This document shows, piece after piece, positions 53,626-61,867 of a stretch of DNA of 64,000 nt. The DNA lies in contig NZ_JARRAE010000002.1 in NCBI RefSeq assembly GCF_030376605.1, positions 310,001 through 374,000 on the forward strand, read 5' to 3'. Position 1 is the stretch's first letter; each line of letters starts with the position of its first letter. The DNA is from Pseudochrobactrum sp. sp1633. GTDB taxonomy: Bacteria > Pseudomonadota > Alphaproteobacteria > Rhizobiales > Rhizobiaceae. The notes beneath the pieces were generated by a model that saw only the letters and a program-made list of their open reading frames with translations, had not been told where the DNA came from and made no database searches. Made by a program: the position numbers and the translations under genes.

Positions 53626-55046
53626 TGATGGCCAAAGCCGATTTACAGCCGGTGATTATCGGAGCAGGGCCTGCGGGCATCCGTGCGGCGGAAGTGCTGG
53701 TCAAGGCTGGTTTGCGTCCTGTTGTTTTGGATGAGGGGTTGCGCGCAGGCGGACAGATTTATCGTCAGCCTCTGATTGATGATGGCCGTTCCTATGCCAA
53801 GCGCTACGGTTCGGAAGCGTCAAAAGCCAAAGCGCTGCATGAGACATTTGAAGCGCTGAGATCGGCAATTGATTATCATCCGGAAACGCTGGTGTGGAAT
53901 ATTTCGCCAAGCGGCGACACACGTTTTCTCGATGTGATCTCCAATGGCACCTACCGCCGCATCGAATGTTCTGAGCTGATTGTGGCAACTGGCGCGACAG
54001 ATCGTGTTCTGCCCTTTGCCGGCTGGACAACACCCGGTGTCTATACGCTCGGGGCCTCGCAAACGGCACTGAAAGCGCAGGGCGTGACCATCGGTAACAA
54101 GCTGGTATTCATGGGCTCGGGGCCGCTGCTTTATCTGGTAGCATGGCAATATATGAAAGCCGGTGCCAAGGTTGTTGCTGTGCTGGATACGGCGCCTTTC
54201 AAAGCCAAATTGCATCTGGCGCAACTGGCACTCCATGCACCGCGCATTGTGGCGCTTGGTATGTTCTATGCCATGCAATTGCGTCTTGCCGGTGTGAAAA
54301 CCATTTATAATGCACGTCCTGACAGCATTGTCGGCAAAACCCATGTTGAGGGCATCCGCTATCATATTCAGGGCAAGTCCGAGGTCAAAACTCTGGCCTG
54401 CGATGCAGTGGCCTATGGTTTTGCGCTGCGTCCTGAAACACAGCTGGCTGATCTCGCCGGTTGTGCCTTTGAATTCAACAGCCGCGACAGAGCATGGCTG
54501 CCGGTGCGTGATGCACAGGGGCAGAGCAGTGAACAGGGCATTTACCTTGCCGGTGACGGCAGCGGCATTGCCGGTGCCGATGCAGCGGAAATCTCCGGTG
54601 AAATGGGCGCTTTGGCTTTGGTGCAGAAGTGCGGACTTCCCGTTGATGAAGTGCGTATCAATGCTCTGCAAAAAATGCATCAGAAGATCATCACCGAGCG
54701 CGATTTGCTGGAAAAAGCCTTTCCGTTTCCGCGCGATTGGTTTGAGACTGTCAGCCCGGAGGTCACTCTGTGCCGCTGCGAGGAAATCACTGTGGGCGAG
54801 GCGCTGAATGCGATCAGCGGCGGCAGTATCCGCGAGATCAACCGTCTGAAAGCCCTGAGCCGTGTTGGCATGGGGCGTTGTCAGGGGCGTATGTGTAACG
54901 CTGCGGCCACGGAACTTCTGTCATCGCAATTACAAATTGATGCATCTGAAATCGGAAGACTGCGTGCACAAGCGCCGGTGAAACCGGTGCCGCTTGGCTT
55001 CGGCGCGATGCAGCAGGCAACTTCTGAAGACGAGGTGGTGTCATGA
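53625..55046 (+). CDS. FAD/NAD(P)-binding large subunit with C-terminal [2Fe-2S] BFD-like domain
   Basis: Flavoprotein of 473 residues (HcnB/OoxA-like). It has an N-terminal FAD motif VIIGAGPAGIRAAEVLVKAG, ATGATDRVLPFAGW, a second dinucleotide fold around FMGSGPLLYLVAWQYM, and YLAGDGSGIAGADAAEISG. The C-terminal part contains CRCEEITVGEAL and GRCQGRMCN, the four-Cys BFD-like [2Fe-2S] site. ATG 53625 or 53628 are equally possible; GGAG lies upstream. It works with the neighbours on both sides to pass electrons from the substrate to an acceptor, probably the respiratory chain. Confidence 0.9.
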   Translation: MMAKADLQPVIIGAGPAGIRAAEVLVKAGLRPVVLDEGLRAGGQIYRQPLIDDGRSYAKRYGSEASKAKALHETFEALRSAIDYHPETLVWNISPSGDTRFLDVISNGTYRRIECSELIVATGATDRVLPFAGWTTPGVYTLGASQTALKAQGVTIGNKLVFMGSGPLLYLVAWQYMKAGAKVVAVLDTAPFKAKLHLAQLALHAPRIVALGMFYAMQLRLAGVKTIYNARPDSIVGKTHVEGIRYHIQGKSEVKTLACDAVAYGFALRPETQLADLAGCAFEFNSRDRAWLPVRDAQGQSSEQGIYLAGDGSGIAGADAAEISGEMGALALVQKCGLPVDEVRINALQKMHQKIITERDLLEKAFPFPRDWFETVSPEVTLCRCEEITVGEALNAISGGSIREINRLKALSRVGMGRCQGRMCNAAATELLSSQLQIDASEIGRLRAQAPVKPVPLGFGAMQQATSEDEVVS

Positions 55047-56167
55047 CCAGACGTCTGGAAGCGGATGTTGCGATTATAGGTGGCGGTCTGGTCGGTAGCT
55101 CTGCGGCACTGGCGATGTGCAAGGCCGGTCTCTCGGTGATCTTGCTGGATAAGGGCTTCTGCGGGGCGCAGGCCAGTGGCGTCAATTATGGCGGCGTGCG
55201 TCGTCAGGGGCGTGGTGTCGAGCAATTGCCTCTGGCCGCACTTTCCCATGAGATCTGGGCTCGCCTGCCGGAACTGATCGGCATTGATGGTGAATATCAG
55301 CGTTGCGGCCATTTGAAACTGGCGCGCACAGAAGAAGATTTCGCCAAGCTGGAAACCTATGCTGCGCGTGTGCGTCCGCATGGTCTGGAGCTGGAGCTCA
55401 TCAGCGGCAAGACTGTCAAAACACGTTTCCCGTGGTTGACCGGCGATGTTGCCGGAGCATCGCTGTGCCATGATGACGGCCATGCCAATCCGCGTCTGGT
55501 TTCTCCGGCCTTTGCCCGTGCAGCCCGCGCTGCCGGTGCCACCGTGCTGGAGCATATGCCGGTGCATCAGGCGGTCAGTACTGGCAATGGTTTTGTGTTG
55601 CAGGCCGATGAGGATACGGAAATCCGTTGCCGCCAGCTGGTCAATACCGCCGGTGCATGGTCGGATCAGTTTGCCAGCCAGTTTGGTGAAAGCGTTCCGC
55701 TCAAGAAAATCTATCCGTCGATGGTGGTGACAGAACCGCTGCCCTATCGCCTGCCAATGAGCATGGGCGAAGAGGGCGGTAGTTTCTATGGCCGTCAGGT
55801 CACACGCGGTAATTATGTGATGGGCGGCGGACGCGGCATTGTGCTGGATAATCCGGATTATTCACGGCCTTCGGTGACTGCCGCTTCATCGGTGATGCAG
55901 CGGGCAATTGCGCTGTTTCCGCATCTGGAACATGCCCATGTTATCCGCTTCTGGTCCGGCACTGAGGCTGAAATGCCGGATGGTAATCCGGTGATCTCTG
56001 CCAGTTCCAAGGTGAACGGACTTTTCCACGCTTTCGGTTTTTGTGGTGCCGGTTTTCAGACCGCACCGGCGGTCGGGTCGGTGCTGTGTGATCTGGTAAC
56101 ACAAGGCCGGAGCGACATACCGATCGGGGCTTTTAGCATCGATCGTTTTCATAACCTTCCTGCCTGA
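55043..56167 (+). CDS. FAD-dependent substrate-oxidising subunit (DAO family)
   Basis: Flavoprotein of 374 residues of the D-amino-acid-oxidase/glycine-oxidase fold (HcnC/OoxB-like). It has the FAD motif VAIIGGGLVGSSAALAMCKAG, INYGGVRRQGRG-type substrate-entry sequence (here VNYGGVRRQGRG), LVNTAGAWSDQFA, and a C-terminal FCGAGFQTAPAVGSVLCDLV. This subunit should bind and oxidise the amine or amino acid. Start overlaps the upstream stop (ATGA). The substrate is not predictable; D-amino acids, hydroxyproline, opines or glycine-like compounds are candidates. Confidence 0.9.
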   Translation: MTRRLEADVAIIGGGLVGSSAALAMCKAGLSVILLDKGFCGAQASGVNYGGVRRQGRGVEQLPLAALSHEIWARLPELIGIDGEYQRCGHLKLARTEEDFAKLETYAARVRPHGLELELISGKTVKTRFPWLTGDVAGASLCHDDGHANPRLVSPAFARAARAAGATVLEHMPVHQAVSTGNGFVLQADEDTEIRCRQLVNTAGAWSDQFASQFGESVPLKKIYPSMVVTEPLPYRLPMSMGEEGGSFYGRQVTRGNYVMGGGRGIVLDNPDYSRPSVTAASSVMQRAIALFPHLEHAHVIRFWSGTEAEMPDGNPVISASSKVNGLFHAFGFCGAGFQTAPAVGSVLCDLVTQGRSDIPIGAFSIDRFHNLPA

Positions 56168-56217
56168 CAACAGGCGGATAAGGCAATCTTTAATCTTCAT
56201 AATGGGAGTAATATGAA

Positions 56218-57270
56218 ATGAATTACAAGCTAACTATGGTTTCCGCTTTGGCTCTGGGTGCTGTGGCTGTTGCATCAGGTGTTGCGCAGGCAGAAACCAA
56301 AACGCTCTATATCGGCATGAATGGCGGTAACTTTGAACGTGCTTATACCGAGCATGTTCTGCCGCCTTTTGAAAAAGCCAACAATGTTAAAGTTGTTGTG
56401 GTTCCGGGCACTTCGGCCGATATTCTGGCCAAGGCAACCGCTGCAAAAGACAATCCGCAGATGCATGTTATGCTGCTCGATGACGGTGTGATGGTACGCG
56501 CTATCGGTGGTGGTCTGTGTCAGCCGATTGCCGATGCTCCGGTGCTGAAAGAAATTCAGCCTGCAGCGCGCATGAAAGACGATATGGCGATCGGCGTTGA
56601 TATGGGCATGACGGGTCTTGCCTATAATAAAAAGCTGTTTGATGAAAAAGGCTGGGCAGCGCCAACCTCATGGATGGATATGGCTGATCCTAAATTTGCC
56701 AATGCGGTTGTGTTCCAGTCCGCTTCGGCTTCCAGCTTTGGCCTGCACGCATTCCTGATGTTTAACCGTATTCAGGGCGGTGATGAAAACAATGTCGAGC
56801 CGGGTTTCGAGAAATTCTCCGACACCATCGGCAAGAATGTGATCGAGTTCATTCCAAGCTCTGCCAAAATCTCTGAAATGGTGCAGACCGGCGAAGCTGC
56901 AATCTTCCCGCTGACACCAACCGGTGTGAACAATCTGAAGGACAAGGGTATTCCGGTGGAATATGCCCAGCCTAAAGAAGGTTCGGTTGTCCTCGCTGTG
57001 ACCCAGTGCGTGATTGCCAAGAATAGCGAGCCGGAACTGAGCCAGAAACTGGCGCAGTATCTGCTGTCTGCCGATGCACAGAGCCTTGCACTCGACAATG
57101 GCAATATCATTCCGTCGAACGTGAATGCCAAAGCCGGTACGGAAGCTGCTGCTGCCAAGCTCACAGCATTCCGTGGCTACATGGAAACTGCAAATGTTCT
57201 GGATTGGGATGCGGTCAACAAAAACCGTCAGGAGTGGAACAGCCGCTGGAACCGCACAATTGAGCGTTAA
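56218..57270 (+). CDS. Polyamine-type ABC transporter solute-binding protein, PotD/PotF-like
   Basis: Periplasmic binding protein of 350 residues for the importer encoded just upstream. It has a signal peptide (MNYKLTMVSALALGAVAVA ... AQAET), then TLYIGMNGGNFERAYTEHVLPPFEKANNVKVVVVPGTSADILAKATAA, the family-1/PotD pattern, and GVDMGMTGLAYNKKLFDEKGW. Placing it last, behind the dehydrogenase genes, is unusual but the strand and spacing (50 bases) support one operon. A strong terminator follows. Confidence 0.92.
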   Translation: MNYKLTMVSALALGAVAVASGVAQAETKTLYIGMNGGNFERAYTEHVLPPFEKANNVKVVVVPGTSADILAKATAAKDNPQMHVMLLDDGVMVRAIGGGLCQPIADAPVLKEIQPAARMKDDMAIGVDMGMTGLAYNKKLFDEKGWAAPTSWMDMADPKFANAVVFQSASASSFGLHAFLMFNRIQGGDENNVEPGFEKFSDTIGKNVIEFIPSSAKISEMVQTGEAAIFPLTPTGVNNLKDKGIPVEYAQPKEGSVVLAVTQCVIAKNSEPELSQKLAQYLLSADAQSLALDNGNIIPSNVNAKAGTEAAAAKLTAFRGYMETANVLDWDAVNKNRQEWNSRWNRTIER

Positions 57271-57295
57271 TCAGCACTTGTCTGATCTGTAATGT

Positions 57296-57330
57296 AAAAG
57301 CCCGCGCTCTCTGATCGCGGGCTTTTATTT
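57296..57330 (+). terminator. Rho-independent terminator of the amine operon
   Basis: AAAAGCCCGCG (57296-57306) and CGCGGGCTTTT (57316-57326) form an 11-base-pair stem with a nine-base loop, followed by ATTTT. It ends the operon that starts at 50563. Confidence 0.9.
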
Positions 57331-57355
57331 TACCTTCTTGATATTTACACCTATT

Positions 57356-57386
57356 TGTCAGACATTCAGAACAATCATGTCGACAT
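57356..57386. promoter_or_regulatory. Two TGTC/GACA palindromes upstream of the GntR gene
   Basis: TGTCAGACA (57356-57364) and ATGTCGACAT (57377-57386) are perfect palindromes 20 bases apart, 79 or more bases upstream of the GntR/FCD gene. The second resembles FadR-subfamily operators with a GTnnAC core and recurs in related form before both downstream binding-protein genes. Autoregulation is plausible. Confidence 0.5.
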
Positions 57387-57464
57387 TCTCTCGAAAATAT
57401 TTAAACAGAGCAAGACTATGCATGCCTGATACGATGAGAGATAAGTGAAATAACGGGAGTTTCC

Positions 57465-58151
57465 ATGTCCAAGGCAGAAAGTGCCCAGGCTACGCCGGCA
57501 AGTCAGATATTTGACAGGATATGGCTCTCTATCGCCGAGCGGCGGCTGAAGCCCGGCACACGTTTAAAAGAAGAAGAGCTGGCCGAGATTTTTGATGTCA
57601 GCCGTGCGCGTATCCGTCAGGCTTTGGCAACACTTGAGCGTGAAGGACTGGTGACAATTCAGGCCAATCGCGGTGCATTTGTTTCCGAACCATCGGTGGA
57701 AGAAGCGCGCGATGTGTTCTATGCCCGCCGAGCCATTGAGCATCGGGTTGTTGAGCGCCTGTGTGAGAATATCAATAAAGAGCATGTTCAGCGGTTGAAT
57801 GCGCATGTGGAAGAAGAGCGCAATGCCGACCGGCAGGGCAATCGCACAGATATTATTCGTCTGTCCGGTGGTTTCCATCTGTTGCTGGCAGAGCTTGCAG
57901 GGTCATCTTTCCTCTATGGTATTGTCAAAGATCTGATTTCGCGCACATCGCTGATTACGGCCGTTTATCGCTCGCGCCATTTGCATAATTGCGGGCCGGA
58001 TGAGCATCAGGCGATAGTCGAGCATATTGCTCGCGGTGATACGCAAGTTGCGATCAAAGCCGTGATTGAGCATCTCGACCGTGTGGAATGCGAGCTGGAA
58101 TTGGAAGACGATAAAGATCAGGCCTCTAATCTGCGCGCTGCACTGCTCTGA
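57465..58151 (+). CDS. GntR-family regulator with FCD domain
   Basis: Regulator of 228 residues. It has an N-terminal GntR winged helix (about 12-78: RLKEEELAEIFDVSRARIRQALATLEREGL spread over residues 34-63) and a C-terminal FCD domain (about 85-215) with metal-type residues in FHLLLAELAG, DEHQAIVEHIARGD and VIEHLDRVE. It heads a region of two binding proteins, two permeases and an amidohydrolase on the same strand, so it probably controls them. It has its own terminator. Confidence 0.92.
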   Translation: MSKAESAQATPASQIFDRIWLSIAERRLKPGTRLKEEELAEIFDVSRARIRQALATLEREGLVTIQANRGAFVSEPSVEEARDVFYARRAIEHRVVERLCENINKEHVQRLNAHVEEERNADRQGNRTDIIRLSGGFHLLLAELAGSSFLYGIVKDLISRTSLITAVYRSRHLHNCGPDEHQAIVEHIARGDTQVAIKAVIEHLDRVECELELEDDKDQASNLRAALL

Positions 58152-58175
58152 TTTTAGCTTTTATCGACAAAGTTT

Positions 58176-58212
58176 AACTCCGGAAACCCAAAGGTTTACC
58201 GGAGTTTTTTGT
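58176..58212 (+). terminator. Rho-independent terminator of the GntR gene
   Basis: AACTCCGG (58176-58183) and CCGGAGTT (58199-58206), with a 15-base loop that itself contains AAACC/GGTTT, are followed by TTTTTTG. Clear stop signal between the regulator and the first binding-protein gene. Confidence 0.88.
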
Positions 58213-58238
58213 ATTGTTTATAATATTTGATGACAAAT

Positions 58239-58249
58239 ATGTTGACAAT
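58239..58249. promoter_or_regulatory. ATGTnGACA motif before the first binding-protein gene
   Basis: ATGTTGACAAT shares the ATGTnGACA core with sites at 57377 and 60042. It also contains TTGACA, so it could simply be a -35 element, or an operator that overlaps one. Confidence 0.45.
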
Positions 58250-58342
58250 TATGTCTGCATAAAACATCGTCCCAATCCTGTTCTGCACCCTCCGGTCTGA
58301 GGAGAAGGAGGATGCGGTTATCTGTCGGCGAGAGGGACGACT

Positions 58343-59908
58343 ATGACTTCACTACTGAAAAAACTATTATTATGCACGGTTGCGACCTGTATCAGCACAG
58401 CTTCTTTTGCTGAAACGCTGCGCTGGGGCGGCGCACGCGATATTTTCTCACTTGACCCATATTCCTATGGCAGTACGTCCAATCTGGCGTTCCTGAACCA
58501 TATTTATGAAGGCTTGGTACGCTATACGCCTGAATTTGTTGTCGAGCCTGCGCTGGCGACAAGCTGGGAGCTGATCGACAATAAAGTCTGGCGCTTCAAG
58601 CTGCGCGAAGGTGTGAAATTTCAGGACGGTTCCGATTTCACCTCTGCCGATGTTCTCGCTTCCATGAAGCGCGTCAGCCATCCGTCTTCACCACTGCGCG
58701 GTAATATTCCGCTATTTGTCGGTGCAACGGCTGTTGATGATTACACCGTTGATATTGAAGTCTCTTCGCCAAGCCCGCTTTTCCTCAACGACATGACCAA
58801 TATTTTCATGTTCGATGCGGACTGGCTGGTGAAGAATAATTCTGAAATGCCGACAGATGTTGGTGGTCAGGTTGAGGGTTACACAACCTTCCACACCAAT
58901 GGTACTGGCCCGTTCAAGCTGGAAAGCCGCGTGCCGGACAGCAAGACCATTATGGTCAAGCATGACGGCTGGTGGGATACACCAAAGCACAATCTCGACC
59001 GTATTGAATTCACGCCGATTGCATCGCCTGCAACCCGCGTAGCAGCGCTGCTTTCCGGTGAGATTGATCTGGTAGACGGTGTGCCGTTGCAGGATGTGAA
59101 GCGTCTGGAAAGCACGCCGAATGTTCGTGTGGAGCAGCGTCCTGATCTGCGCACCATTAATCTGGTGTTTAACCGCAAGGAAAAACTGGCAGACGGCCGC
59201 GATAACTTCTTCAACGATATTCGCGTGCGTCAGGCAATTGACCATGCGATTGACCGTGATCTGCTGGCAAAGCGTGTAATGCGCGGCATGACCCATACGG
59301 CCGGTACAGTCGTTGCGCCGGAAATTCCGGGCTATACGAAAGAGCTGGATATTCCGACCAAATATGATCCGGAATTGTCGAAGAAATTGCTCGAAGAAGC
59401 CGGTGCTGTCGGCACTGAATTCACCTATCTCTGCATGAATGATGAGAGCGTGAATGAAGAAGATGTCTGCTCGGTGATCGTGACCATGCTGAGCCGTGTC
59501 GGCCTGAAGCCGAAACTGGATATCGGACCGCGTGCTGTGCAGGCACCGAAACGCTCCAGTGGTAAATCCGATATGTTCATGATCGGTTGGGCGAATGAAC
59601 CGACATTGGATGCCTATTCCATTCTGGTGCAGGTCTTGTCATCGCGCAAAGGCGCGGCCGGTGTAGCGAATTACGGCGGCTGGTCTTATCCTGAACTCGA
59701 TGCGCTGACTGAAAAGGCGGCGCTTGAACTGGATCGCGACAAGCGTCTGGCTTTGGAATCTGAAGCCCTTGGTATTGTTAAATCTGAAGTCATTATGGTT
59801 CCGCTTCATCAGCAGCCGATGGCTTGGGGGATGACTAAGAAAGTGGAAGATGTCACCATTCGTGCAGACAATAAGCCGCGCCATTGGTTGACACGTATTA
59901 CTAAATAA
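58343..59908 (+). CDS. ABC transporter solute-binding protein, family 5 (first paralogue)
   Basis: Periplasmic binding protein of 521 residues. It has a signal peptide (LLKKLLLCTVATCISTASFAET), and family-5 hallmarks FLNHIYEGLVRYTPEF, KLREGVKFQDGSDFTSADVLASMKR, GTGPFKLESRVPDSKTIMVKH and VRQAIDHAIDRDLLAKRVM. A GGGAC site precedes the ATG. It is a close paralogue of the product of 60228-61799, with identical stretches such as EIPGYTKELD and ADNKPRHWLT. It has its own terminator, so it is a separate unit. It probably shares the permeases encoded downstream. Confidence 0.93.
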   Translation: MTSLLKKLLLCTVATCISTASFAETLRWGGARDIFSLDPYSYGSTSNLAFLNHIYEGLVRYTPEFVVEPALATSWELIDNKVWRFKLREGVKFQDGSDFTSADVLASMKRVSHPSSPLRGNIPLFVGATAVDDYTVDIEVSSPSPLFLNDMTNIFMFDADWLVKNNSEMPTDVGGQVEGYTTFHTNGTGPFKLESRVPDSKTIMVKHDGWWDTPKHNLDRIEFTPIASPATRVAALLSGEIDLVDGVPLQDVKRLESTPNVRVEQRPDLRTINLVFNRKEKLADGRDNFFNDIRVRQAIDHAIDRDLLAKRVMRGMTHTAGTVVAPEIPGYTKELDIPTKYDPELSKKLLEEAGAVGTEFTYLCMNDESVNEEDVCSVIVTMLSRVGLKPKLDIGPRAVQAPKRSSGKSDMFMIGWANEPTLDAYSILVQVLSSRKGAAGVANYGGWSYPELDALTEKAALELDRDKRLALESEALGIVKSEVIMVPLHQQPMAWGMTKKVEDVTIRADNKPRHWLTRITK

Positions 59909-59938
59909 GCAGATTTCCTTTCTATTCCCGACATTTAC

Positions 59939-59973
59939 AACGCCTGTATGGACCACATGCAGGCGTTTTTTCA
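59939..59973 (+). terminator. Rho-independent terminator of the first binding-protein gene
   Basis: AACGCCTG (59939-59946) and CAGGCGTT (59960-59967) form an eight-base-pair stem followed by TTTTCATTTTT. It isolates this gene from the second paralogue. The rest of the 319-bp gap to 60227 holds the motif at 60042-60064 and presumably a promoter. Confidence 0.88.
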
Positions 59974-60041
59974 TTTTTGAATGAGGTATTTAAAGAAAAT
60001 AATGCGCGATGCGTATTTCATTTAGTGGGTTGTTAAAAATT

Positions 60042-60064
60042 ATGTAGACAATTTAGTTGACAAT
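60042..60064. promoter_or_regulatory. ATGTnGACA motifs before the second binding-protein gene
   Basis: ATGTAGACAAT (60042-60052) is followed closely by GTTGACAAT (60056-60064). Both fit the ATGTnGACA or GTnGACAAT pattern seen at 57377 and 58239. The first copy has no TTGACA, so here the likeness is not explained by a -35 box. Confidence 0.45.
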
Positions 60065-60227
60065 GAACCGTGAATTCCACAAACTCATTCTTGCCGGTCA
60101 AGATGCCATTAAGAGTGAAGGTCGGGTTCAGCATGTCTCGGAGAAGTGGAGGCCGGTTTTCCGAGGGCAGCATGCGCCAATAAATAAAAATCAGAGCGTG
60201 TCGCTCTGGATAATCGGGGAAAAAACA

Positions 60228-61799
60228 ATGAAATTCAGAAAGTCGATCCTTGCGGGTCTGATGGTTTTTGCATTGAGCCATACTGCACATGTTGCATCTG
60301 CTGAGACCCTGCGCTGGGGTGCCTCGCATGATGTGTATTCAATGGATCCTTATTCCTACGGCGACAGCTACACGATTGCGTTTCTCAACCATATTTATGA
60401 AGGTCTGGTGCGCTATAATGCCGATCTGAAGATCGAGCCTGCACTGGCAACAAGCTGGGAAGTTGTGGGTGAAAACACATGGCGCTTTAACTTGCGCAAA
60501 GATGTGAAGTTCCACGACGGTGCAGACTTTACTGCCAAAGACGTGATGGCATCGCTCACTCGTGTGAGCCACCCGACATCGCCACTGCGTGGTAATCTGC
60601 CTGCCTATAAATCCGCTAAAATCGTTGACGATCATACAATCGATATTGAGCTGACAGGGCCTTATCCGCTGCTGCTCAACGACCTGACCAATATTCATAT
60701 TTTTGATGAAGACTGGATGGTGAAAAACGATTCTCTGCTGCCGACAGATGTGGGCGGGCAGAAGGAAGGCTATGCGACCTATAACACCAATGGCACCGGC
60801 CCGTTTAAGCTGGAAAGCCGCGTACCGGACAGCAAAACCATTCTGGTCAAGCATGAGGGCTGGTGGGATAAGCCGCAGCACAATATCGACAAGATCGAAT
60901 TTACCCCGATTACCTCTGCTGCAACCCGTGTCGCAGCGCTACTTGGCGGCGATGTGGACTTCTCGGAATCCGCACCGACACAGGATCTAGCGCGTCTTGC
61001 CTCATCTCCTGGTCTGCGCCTGCTGGAACGCACCGATCTGCGTACCGTTTTTGTTGGTTTCCAGCGTCGTGAGAAACTGCACAACGGCGATGAAAACCAG
61101 TTCAATAAGCTGGGCGTGCGTCAGGCTTTTGCCCATGCGCTGGATATGGATCTGATTAAAAAGCGCATTATGCGCGATAAATCCCGCAATGCCGGTACGA
61201 TCATTGCACCGGAAATTCCGGGCTATACGAAAGAACTGGATACGCTCTACGGCTATGATCTGGATAAAGCGAAATCGCTTTTGAAGGAAAACGGTGCGGA
61301 AGGTTTCCCGTTCACGCTGGTTTGTACCTATGAAAACTATCTGAACGAAGAAGAACTGTGCAACGGCATGATCTCCATGCTGACCCGCGCCGGTTTCAAA
61401 CCATCACTGGATATCGGGCCGACAGCTGTTCAGGCACCGAAGCGTACTGCCGGTCAGGCCGATGCCTATATTCTCGGCTGGGCGAATGAGCCGATGCTCG
61501 ACAGCTATTCCATCCTGATGCAGGTCATCCAGAGTAAGTCCGGTGTTTCCGGTGTGTTCAACTGGGGTGGCTGGTCCTATCCGGAACTGGATAAGCTGGT
61601 GACAACCGCTTCCACGGAAATGGATCGTGACAAGCGTCTGGCCTTGCAAACACAGGCGCTGGAAATCGTGAAGAAGGAAATCATTCAGCTGCCGCTGCAC
61701 CAGCAGCCGATTGCATGGGTGATGACCGACAAAGTGGAAAACGTAGTCCAGCAGGCGGATAACAAACCGCGTCATTGGCTGACTGTTTTGAAGAAATAA
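60228..61799 (+). CDS. ABC transporter solute-binding protein, family 5 (second paralogue)
   Basis: Periplasmic binding protein of 523 residues, paralogue of the preceding binding protein over its whole length. It has a signal peptide (MKFRKSILAGLMVFALSHTA ... ASAET), FLNHIYEGLVRYNADL, NLRKDVKFHDGADFTAKDVMASLTR, GTGPFKLESRVPDSKTILVKH and VRQAFAHALDMDLIKKRIM. The frame opens at 60057, but ATG 60228 is preceded by GGGGAAAA and directly starts the signal peptide. It is followed, after an intercistronic hairpin, by the permease genes of the importer. Confidence 0.93.
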   Translation: MKFRKSILAGLMVFALSHTAHVASAETLRWGASHDVYSMDPYSYGDSYTIAFLNHIYEGLVRYNADLKIEPALATSWEVVGENTWRFNLRKDVKFHDGADFTAKDVMASLTRVSHPTSPLRGNLPAYKSAKIVDDHTIDIELTGPYPLLLNDLTNIHIFDEDWMVKNDSLLPTDVGGQKEGYATYNTNGTGPFKLESRVPDSKTILVKHEGWWDKPQHNIDKIEFTPITSAATRVAALLGGDVDFSESAPTQDLARLASSPGLRLLERTDLRTVFVGFQRREKLHNGDENQFNKLGVRQAFAHALDMDLIKKRIMRDKSRNAGTIIAPEIPGYTKELDTLYGYDLDKAKSLLKENGAEGFPFTLVCTYENYLNEEELCNGMISMLTRAGFKPSLDIGPTAVQAPKRTAGQADAYILGWANEPMLDSYSILMQVIQSKSGVSGVFNWGGWSYPELDKLVTTASTEMDRDKRLALQTQALEIVKKEIIQLPLHQQPIAWVMTDKVENVVQQADNKPRHWLTVLKK

Positions 61800-61807
61800 C
61801 AAATTTA

Positions 61808-61840
61808 GCTATGCCGCGATCATGCAGATTGCGGCATAGC
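61808..61840 (+). other. Intercistronic hairpin between binding-protein and permease genes
   Basis: GCTATGCCGC (61808-61817) and GCGGCATAGC (61831-61840) form a perfect ten-base-pair stem with a 13-base loop and no T-tract after it. Such stems often protect the binding-protein mRNA from 3' decay and so set a higher level than for the permeases. Confidence 0.6.
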
Positions 61841-61867
61841 GTGATTATCCTTGGGAGAGGGAACTGA

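Noticed and set aside
53820-54680. 286-codon antisense frame inside the FAD/BFD subunit gene
   Set aside because: It is a shadow of a conserved flavoprotein gene; no start signal of its own.
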